Assembly (NCBI GenBank): GCA_030704615.1
Contig: CM060731.1
Coordinates: forward strand, 92,918,756-92,982,755
Length of the DNA: 64,000 nt
Direction: 5' to 3'
DNA from: Takakia lepidozioides
Taxonomy: Eukaryota > Streptophyta > Takakiopsida > Takakiales > Takakiaceae
Positions 57,645-64,000 of the stretch are shown in pieces. The notes beneath the pieces are model-generated. The model saw only the letters and a program-made list of their open reading frames with translations, did no database searches and was not told where the DNA came from. Position 1 is the first letter of the stretch; each line of letters begins with the position of its first letter. The position numbers and the translations under genes were made by a program.

Positions 57645-58476
57645 GCTTGGCTTGCGGTCCACATACAATGGTACGCCCATCGGATAGTAGAACTGTACTG
57701 CTGCCAGTACCTCAGACTCTGGCCACACAAAGGTCCGACATATGTCTTGCCTACCAGTAACTTGTTTTGATCGAACTAAGATATTACTATATCGTTCACT
57801 TGTTTCCACGTGCATGTATTTTTGTATGTTGGAGGGTTCATGTTTTTCTGCTTTCCGAAAACTTGCTCTCCTCATTCGACCTCCGACAAGGAAATGCGGC
57901 GCCGAATTTCCAAGTATCGTCGTAGGTACCCCCAGAGGCGGCCTTCGCCAACACCAAACCGCTCCGAAATTTCACACGTGCGAACCCTAATGCGGCACCC
58001 TATTTCCCAGTTCAGTTGCAAACCTTTCCCGCCGAATACCCGAAGAAGACAGAATTGTGAAGTACTGCAGACTGTATTGGTGCAGACTCCATTGGTTCAA
58101 TCGCGGCAAAAGGGTCAGCTTCATTCCAATGTTAAGGCATGTAAAACCGCGGAATACTCTATACAGGCCAGTATGCGACGTCCTTTTGCAGTGGTATACT
58201 GGATTTCCCGTTGCACGGTCACTTATTTCCATGAGCGGATCTATAAAACCATGAGCGGACTTGTTACTGACGACATATCTTCGCCGCATTACATGATCTG
58301 GAACGTCCAAAAACGGCAAGGTCAAATAAAAAACTATTATTTTAATACTTGTTTAATCTGCCGCATTTCCAAATTTGGAGGAGTCCGCTCATGAAATCCG
58401 CATATCTTAGACTTCGGCTCACCGCTCATGCGGCTCATGCGGCTCATGGTTTCTGCTCATGAAATAGTAAACCTCC
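54979..58476. repeat. Right inverted arm of the composite element
   Basis: Reverse complement of the left arm. It runs from the CAHCKEPP-coding segment of T5 to the terminal CTCATGAAATAGTAAACCTC plus a final C. It has fewer terminal CATGAGC units than the left arm. The immediate outside sequence is TTATACGGGATCTG. Confidence 0.85.
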
Positions 58477-58570
58477 TTATACGGGATCTGTGGGGTACCC
58501 TTAATTTTTGCACAGACTGAGACCAACAGGAGCCTTAGGGGTGACAGCAGCGCACTTTAGAGGGGGGTTA

Positions 58571-58760
58571 CACAGCCCGTCACAGTCCAACACAGCCGAC
58601 ACAGCTCGTCACAGCCCGACACAGCCCATCACAGCCAACACAGCCCGTCACAATCCGACACAGCCGACACAGCCAGACACAGCCGTCATAGCCAGTCACA
58701 GCTTGACACAGTCGACACAGTCGACAGCCCAGTCCAAGCCAGGTCACAGCTTGACACAGT
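58571..58760. repeat. Minisatellite of CACAGCCCGA-type units
   Basis: About 190 bases consist of 8-11 base units such as CACAGCCCGA, CACAGCCGA and CACAGTCGA in tandem. The LTR begins at its end. No coding content. Confidence 0.85.
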
Positions 58761-59443
58761 TGTCACGACCGGGGGAACGGATAGCAGGACAGGGAACGAC
58801 TATGGGGAACAACATCTGCGAATGGAACATGTTAGTACAACGATGACGTTAGTGAGGGAAACGTTTAGAACAACGGGTAGGAAGATAAAGCCATGAGCGA
58901 GGACGGGAGAAGGATCACTTCTTGGGGAATTCTGGGAGATGAGGCGAGGGATCACGGTTGGGGGGGACTTCGGACATCACGGGAGGAAAGGAGGAGAGAG
59001 CGCATCTCTGAGCGGAAGGAGGGAGAGCACAGAGTAGGAGGAGGACGATCTGTTGATGCTTAATGAATGCAAGCAGTAGAGTTGTAATGTAGAGCAGATT
59101 AGAGACTCCATGGCTTCAGCCTGATACTCGATAGATATTAATCTGATACATACTTCATATTCACATTGTGTAGAGAGATCTGAGTGAAGTTGTGGAATGA
59201 ATGGATGAGTTGATGGGATCCGATAGATTGCTGAAGCAAGCTGATACTTAATTACCAACAGTAAGGTAACTAGCTAACATGAATGCGGGAAGGAAAGAAA
59301 ATAGGAAACACCCCCATGATACACTAGCTGTAGGTCATGACTGATTGTTCTGAGCGGGCTGAGTGCTTAGAGATTTCCAACTCTTCTATCTTGGAGTTTC
59401 CGCCTCGGATAGCGAAGGGATGGGTGAGCAAAAGCCCGTGACA
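58761..59443 (+). repeat. 5' LTR
   Basis: It begins TGTCACGACC and ends CCCGTGACA, giving the usual TG...CA ends within a short inverted repeat (TGTCAC/GTGACA). The length is 683 bases. The second LTR lies outside the window, so the boundaries rest on the terminal motif and the primer site next to it. Confidence 0.7.
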
Positions 59444-59461
59444 TTTGGCGACCGTACTGGG
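59444..59461 (+). other. Primer-binding site
   Basis: TTTGGCGACCGTACTGGG directly follows the LTR end. It has the form of tRNA-complementary sites in plant gypsy elements. The tRNA was not identified. Confidence 0.5.
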
Positions 59462-61938
59462 AGAACTGGGTCATGAACAACCAGATGTGACAGGCATCTG
59501 GTGGGATCATGGTGGTTGGAGAATTAAAGAATTTGATGTGAATCAAATTCCTTGTGAAACTGAGAAGGAAAGATTATCCAAACGATTCTTTCAAAGGTTC
59601 TTGGAATTGCCAGACGGTAGTAAAGAAAACATTCTTAAGAGAGTGCATGATGCTGACCCTGAATGGGGACTGGAGAAAGGAGTGATAAAGATTTATCAGG
59701 TGGCCTGTAGAGGAAGAGCACGTTGGTTACCAACACTGGTTTATGTGATAGCATTGCTATCCATTAAGCGAATAGAGTTTGAAGGCTGGGAAGAAAGAAA
59801 GGTGAATGTGTATACTCATATGCATGAAGAGCTTGTACTGGTAAAGAATTGGATTCCAAAGGATATTTTTGGATCAAACTCACACCAAGAACAACTTTCC
59901 AGACTTGTTTGCCATATGGTTATATGGTAACGGAGACTTCTAGTATAGCCAAGGGTGCATTAAAGCTAGAAAGAAACCCAAGCATATACGAGAGATATTA
60001 CAGAAGAGAGTTTTGGTTATTGCCACATTAAAAGAAATGAAAGACATGGGACATGAGTGATGAAAGAGAAGCTAGCCGCCAGAGATATTCAGCAAAAAGA
60101 GAAAGCTATCTGAAAGCTAATTATCCATATCTTTGGGAGAGAGGAATAGACACAGGGGAATCATCTGGACCTCTCACACCATTAAGATCAAAGAGTACAT
60201 CACCCATACCGAAGAACTAGAGTTGGATGCCACTCCTTCTTTTTCTTTGCAAGAAAGATTAAGGGAATTGGTAGGGGAAGAAGATCAATCACGAGGTGAA
60301 AGATCTGAGGTACATCCCTGGATAAAAGATTTGACATAAATCTTTGATAAGAGTTGGCATGGAACACCAAAAGCAGGAACTCCGGTTTCTGAAACAGAAG
60401 GTGAAAAGGAGGAGAGGATGTGGCAGAGCCAACGGAGAGTTCAGACTCTCCAACACCATTGCAGTTGAGTTACATGAGTGAAGAAGAAACCCAAGGGCAG
60501 AACTTGGAGGATGAAAACAGAGAGAAGAAATTGGAAGAGGAAGAGTATGAAGAAGTAGACCCAACAGCTGAGGTTGAGACTACAACCAGGACATCCCAAC
60601 CCGTTGGACCTGGATCAAGTGGAGCACTTGGATCACAGGCCAACGAAGGTGTCGGCTCAGGGGGATCAGGCGGGCTGCCTGGATCTGGCTCTGGGGGGAC
60701 AGGGAGTGTGGGAAGTAGTGCAACTGAAGCTGGGAATACTGTGAATATCTTGGGGCCAGTAGCAGGGAGTGCTCAAGGGCCACCACTTGGTGGAAGATCC
60801 ACCACAACAACAACAGGTCCTGAAGGACCAGCACCTGTCAGTGGGCAGAAGGTAGGGCCACAGATGGCGTTACAACCAACACGGGCAAAACCACCTTTTC
60901 CAATATATTCAGGAAAAGGGGATCCCGATGTACACATTAGCCAATTTGAGCACATGTGTAGTGAACAATGAGAATGGCGATGATGCCAAGATGAGATTGT
61001 TTCCTTGTTCACTTATCAAGAAAGCAAGTGAATGGTATGCAGATTCCCTGATAATCATTTCCTAACCTGGAATGGCTTGAATACAACATTCCGAAATAGG
61101 TTCAGGACAAGTAAAACTGAGGATGAAGTGTATGGAAGTTTACAAGTTAAAGCAAAAGAAGCATGAAACTGTTGAGGAGTATATGGAAAAGATGGAATTG
61201 ATGATGAAAAAGCTGGCTGCAGTACCAGCACCAGGTTTACAAAAGACTTGGTTTGTGAGTGGACTAAGACCGGAGTTGCAAAAGAAAGTGGATATGTTAC
61301 CCCATAATACAGTGGAGGAGGCATTTGAAACTGCAAACAGAATTGAGCAATTGGGAATGCTCAGGAGAGAGAAAAGGGATGATGAGGACTCTGAGGATGA
61401 GTCAGATGAAGAAGAAGAGCAAGAACTAAAAAGGAAGAGTAAGAGAAAGGAGAAGTTGAAGAGGGATAACTATGAGAAAAGATTGGAAGAAATCTTGAAG
61501 AAGTTTGCCACAGAGGCTGCAACACATTGGAGGAAGGGTGTATGGTGTGCAAAGTGCCAGAATGAAGGCCATACCACCACAGAATGCCACATGAAGGAGA
61601 AACACTGTACTATCTGTAAAATGGATAACCATTCTACTGAGAATTGTTACTACAACAGAAGGACAGTTGCAAGAGAACCTAGGCAAGTAAGGGTGCATCA
61701 GGTGCAGCCCCAGCCAAGAAGAAACAATGATCAGGACCACTATGGTAGGTCTGGTGGTTATAACAATGGCATGGAAGGGAGAGGTAATTCAAGAGGGAAT
61801 TACCAAGGAAATTCCAGAGGCAAATATCAGGGTAATCCAAGGGGGAATTACCAGCCCGGGAATCAGGATTACAGAAATAATCCAAGAACAGACCAAGGGC
61901 GAGGACCCAATGGTGAAGAACTATGTTTACTATTGTAA
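59445..61938 (+). pseudogene. gag region, frame-broken, with CCHC zinc knuckles
   Basis: The segments 59,445-59,930, 60,133-60,339, 60,420-60,971 and 61,123-61,938 are in different frames. The first encodes an unfamiliar N-terminal region. The third is acidic then Gly/Ser/Thr-rich and ends PIYSGKGDPDVHISQFEHMC, the usual entry to a capsid domain. The fourth holds the capsid end (VEEYMEKMELMMKKLAAV) and two CCHC knuckles (CAKCQNEGHTTTEC and CTICKMDNHSTENC), followed by an Asn/Gly/Arg-rich tail. A frame change at its end falls within a third knuckle. The gag product packages RNA in cytoplasmic particles. Confidence 0.75.
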
Positions 61939-63151
61939 TCAGCCAGGACATCGCAAGGCAGCCTGTTCATTCTGGATTAGACACCAGAATGAGATGAGAG
62001 CTCCTGTGAATGAGGGCCCAGTGGTGGCAGCTCACATGGTTAGGCCATGTGTTGTACCAGAAGTAAGTACAATGATAGTAACAAGAAGCAAAGCCAAATT
62101 AATACCTCCAGTAGTTGAGGAAGAGGATGATAATGAAGGTGGCAGTGATATGCCTGAAGATGAAGAGGCATGGAGAGATGAGAAGGAACTGCACAATGAA
62201 GTGGCAGATACCATAAGGGAAATGCAGAAGAGTACTGATATTCCTGTGGCAGATTCCTCTGATTCTGATGGAGAAGAAGAAGTGAGTGAGGATGAAAGGA
62301 AGAAAGAAGATGCAGACATGCAGAGTAATGAAAGGACTTTGGCTGAAGTAATATGCCAGACCAAAGCAGAGATTACCATTGGACAGCTATTGGCTGTGGC
62401 ACCTTATTGTAGACACAGGCTGTATCAAGCAATCAATCGAATTGCCCAGGAGACAGGAAACACAGACCTGAACAGCAATGTGACCAGTTATAATGTGAAG
62501 CCGGAAGGGCGAGAAACAGTCATGGACTTTGATGATTCTATGCCAGTAATCCAATTGAGAATTGGAAACACAGAACTAACTAATGTACTGATAGATGGAG
62601 GCTCAGGAGTAAATATCATGACAGACCAATTAAGAAAGAAGCTTGGTCTAAGTAACATGAAACCAGCCCCATTTATAGTAACAATGGCAGATCAAAGAAG
62701 TGTACAGCCATTGGGATTAATAAGAGGAGTTAAGATACAGATATGGAAGATGATCTTTATGATCACAGTAACTGTGTTGAAGATGGATGAAGTCATGGAG
62801 GCTTACTCCTTATTATTGGGACGTCCGTGGCTGAAACGAGCCAGGGTATTCCATGACTGGAATTCTCAGTTACTAACCGTGCATAATGGGATGCACGAGA
62901 TACAAATTACCACAAAGAAATCTAGTAGATTACCTGCTACGAGAAGACCTCGAGGGGTCAGAGAGTATGACTGGAGAGGAGGACTGGATGAGGAGCAGGA
63001 AGCTACCCTGTTTGCTGCACACCCAGAGTGGGAGCAGGTTGCAGAGATGCGGCTGGAAGGCCTAAGTTGTTTAAAGGGTATCTGCTGGGGTGTAGTGTCA
63101 GCAACACCAATTGACGAGGAAACCAGCAGTTACCCATCACATTTCTATTAA
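61727..63151 (+). CDS. gag end plus aspartic protease ORF
   Basis: The frame opens inside the gag tail and contains CNQPGHRKAAC, the second half of a third knuckle. A long acidic linker follows (DEEEWR-like and SDSDGEEEVSEDERKK). Then comes the retroviral-type protease: VLIDGGSGVNIMTDQL with the active DGG/S variant of D-T/S-G, and later LLLGRPWLKRARVFHDW. The frame ends at a single TAA (63,149-63,151) and continues in the same frame into the reverse transcriptase. Confidence 0.75.
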   Translation: MIRTTMVGLVVITMAWKGEVIQEGITKEIPEANIRVIQGGITSPGIRITEIIQEQTKGEDPMVKNYVYYCNQPGHRKAACSFWIRHQNEMRAPVNEGPVVAAHMVRPCVVPEVSTMIVTRSKAKLIPPVVEEEDDNEGGSDMPEDEEAWRDEKELHNEVADTIREMQKSTDIPVADSSDSDGEEEVSEDERKKEDADMQSNERTLAEVICQTKAEITIGQLLAVAPYCRHRLYQAINRIAQETGNTDLNSNVTSYNVKPEGRETVMDFDDSMPVIQLRIGNTELTNVLIDGGSGVNIMTDQLRKKLGLSNMKPAPFIVTMADQRSVQPLGLIRGVKIQIWKMIFMITVTVLKMDEVMEAYSLLLGRPWLKRARVFHDWNSQLLTVHNGMHEIQITTKKSSRLPATRRPRGVREYDWRGGLDEEQEATLFAAHPEWEQVAEMRLEGLSCLKGICWGVVSATPIDEETSSYPSHFY

Positions 63152-63166
63152 GAAAAAGAAGGAGAA

Positions 63167-64000
63167 ATGGAAATCCTAGAGGAACCAGCCACTGTGAGTT
63201 TACAGGATGAAGTGGTGACTGGTTGGACAATCACAGCTAATGAGCAAGTGAGGGAAGTGAATGTGGGAACTAAAGAGGAACCGAGGATGGTGAAGGTAGG
63301 AGCTGATTTGGAGCCAGAATTCTTTGAAGAAGCTAAGAGTTTGTTCATCAAATACAGAGATGTATTTGCTTGGAGCTATGAGGATCTAAAAGGGATACCA
63401 CCTGAAATCTGTCAGCATAAGATTGAACTGGAACCAGGGTCAGTACCAATCAAGCAGGCAAGGTACAGAATGAATCCCAACTACGCACAAAAGGTTGGAG
63501 AAGAGATCAAGAAGTTGGCTGAGGCTAAGTTTATATACCCAATAGAGTATACAACTTGGTTGTCACCCATTGTGATAGTTCCCAAGAAGAATGGTAAACT
63601 AAGAGTTTGTGTGAACTACAAGAAGCTGAATGCTTGTACGAAGAAAGATCCTTTCCCTTTGCCATTCACAGAAGCAGTATTAGACACTGTGGCAGGCCAT
63701 GAGATGTACTCATTCATGGATGGCTTCAGTGGTTATAACCAAGTGCAAGTGGCAGAAGAAGACCAAGGAAAGACAACTTTCATCACAGACTGGGGTGCTT
63801 ATGCATACAAAGTCATGCCCTTTGGACTTTGTAATGCACCAGCAACCTTTCAGAGAGTGATAAGTGAATCTTTTCATGAGTATCTGGATGATTTCATGCA
63901 GGTGTTCTTGGATGATTTCAGTGTGTACAGCTCTAAGAATGAGCACTTGCATAAATTGGAGTTATGTCTAGCCAGATGCAAGATGAGAGGTCTGGGCCTG
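63167..64000 (+). CDS. Reverse transcriptase (partial, runs off the window)
   Basis: An open frame of 278 codons from ATG 63167 reaches the end of the window. It contains FAWSYEDLKGIPPEICQHKI, the LSPIVIVPKKNGKLRVCVNY block, DPFPLPFTEAVLD, SFMDGFSGYNQV, YKVMPFGLCNAPATFQR and the catalytic FLDDFSVYS. These are the Ty3/gypsy RT motifs in order. The first catalytic Asp is in FMDGF and the pair in LDD. It is in the same frame as the upstream protease, 5 codons after its stop, so gag-pol was probably continuous in an intact copy. Confidence 0.9.
   Translation, partial: MEILEEPATVSLQDEVVTGWTITANEQVREVNVGTKEEPRMVKVGADLEPEFFEEAKSLFIKYRDVFAWSYEDLKGIPPEICQHKIELEPGSVPIKQARYRMNPNYAQKVGEEIKKLAEAKFIYPIEYTTWLSPIVIVPKKNGKLRVCVNYKKLNACTKKDPFPLPFTEAVLDTVAGHEMYSFMDGFSGYNQVQVAEEDQGKTTFITDWGAYAYKVMPFGLCNAPATFQRVISESFHEYLDDFMQVFLDDFSVYSSKNEHLHKLELCLARCKMRGLGL

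Larger units (their letters stand above)
41832..58476. mobile_element. 16.6 kb composite element with inverted arms, transposases and ParB/methyltransferase gene
   Basis: Both ends carry the same terminus, GGAGGTTTACTATTTCATGA on the left and its inverse on the right. Next inside is a run of CATGAGC repeats (more units on the left), then GCGGATTTCATGAGCGGACT. Inverted arms (41,832-45,362 and 54,979-58,476) are nearly identical and each contains a transposase. Between them lie the T4 N-terminus, palindrome array P5a, the second-gene copy B, and array P5b. The same palindrome also occurs in both arms (42,421 and 57,890) and in three introns of copy B. The shared palindrome and ends argue that the whole is one unit, though a fusion of two elements is possible. 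I see no target-site duplication: the bases outside the two ends differ. Confidence 0.7.
58761..64000 (+). mobile_element. Ty3/gypsy-type LTR retrotransposon, cut by the window end
   Basis: The 5' LTR, primer-binding region, gag with zinc knuckles, aspartic protease and reverse transcriptase appear in the Ty3/gypsy order. The internal region is broken by several frame changes in gag and one stop before the RT. RNase H, integrase and the 3' LTR would lie beyond position 64,000. Confidence 0.85.

Noticed and set aside
41832-58476. Target-site duplication at the composite element ends
   Set aside because: The bases directly outside the two termini do not match over 8-10 positions.

Overview
The window is eukaryotic nuclear DNA, apparently from a streptophyte (plant-lineage) genome with very high repeat content. 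A charophyte alga such as Chara would fit, but that is an inference. The reasons are a plant-type kanadaptin gene split into about 13 GT-AG exons, a plant-type PIF/Harbinger transposase, hAT and SWIM-finger transposases, LINE remnants and a Ty3/gypsy LTR element. I saw no bacterial operons, CRISPR array or RNA gene.

Layout. 0-9 kb: the one clear host gene, a kanadaptin (SLC4A1AP-like) homologue, with a LINE fragment in intron 6. 9-14 kb: degraded repeats, a second LINE, LTR-like direct repeats and a PHD-finger ORF. 14.3-15.5 kb: a palindrome array with half-site GCGACCGCC. 15.9-17.5 kb: a broken hAT transposase. 17.5-18.5 kb: a second palindrome family (half-site ACAGTGTGCGG). 19-20.1 kb: Harbinger pieces. 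20.1-58.5 kb: a mosaic of one mobile-element family, described below. 58.6-64 kb: a minisatellite and a Ty3/gypsy element that runs off the window.

The mosaic has three recurring parts. (i) Five copies (T1-T5) of a DDE transposase with a WRKY/GCM1-like zinc finger, a CxxC cluster and a C-terminal SWIM finger. (ii) Five copies (A-E, mostly partial) of a second gene. Its best copy, B (48.46-53.66 kb), has a basic N-terminus, a ParB-like domain with an NHRLLAW motif, a long charged linker, and DNA-methyltransferase motifs in the permuted beta-class order (IV, X, I), then an acidic tail. (iii) Arrays of perfect or near-perfect 20-24 bp palindromes lying in the introns and flanks of the second gene. 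Each copy has its own palindrome: GGAAATGCGG half-site with B, GTGTGCGG with A and C, GATGATCGG with D, TGCTTGCGTT with E.

The best-preserved unit spans 41,832-58,476. It has 3.5 kb inverted arms, each with a transposase, ends made of repeated CATGAGC, and between them the ParB/methyltransferase gene flanked by two palindrome arrays. In the larger array the palindromes sit exactly 53 bp apart over 1.3 kb. In copy C an equivalent array has a 117 bp period. The working idea (inference) is a transposon family encoding its own site-specific DNA-binding and methylating protein whose targets are the palindromes carried in the same element. All copies here have stops or frameshifts, so the window shows decayed representatives. 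Coordinates and splice sites were read by eye.
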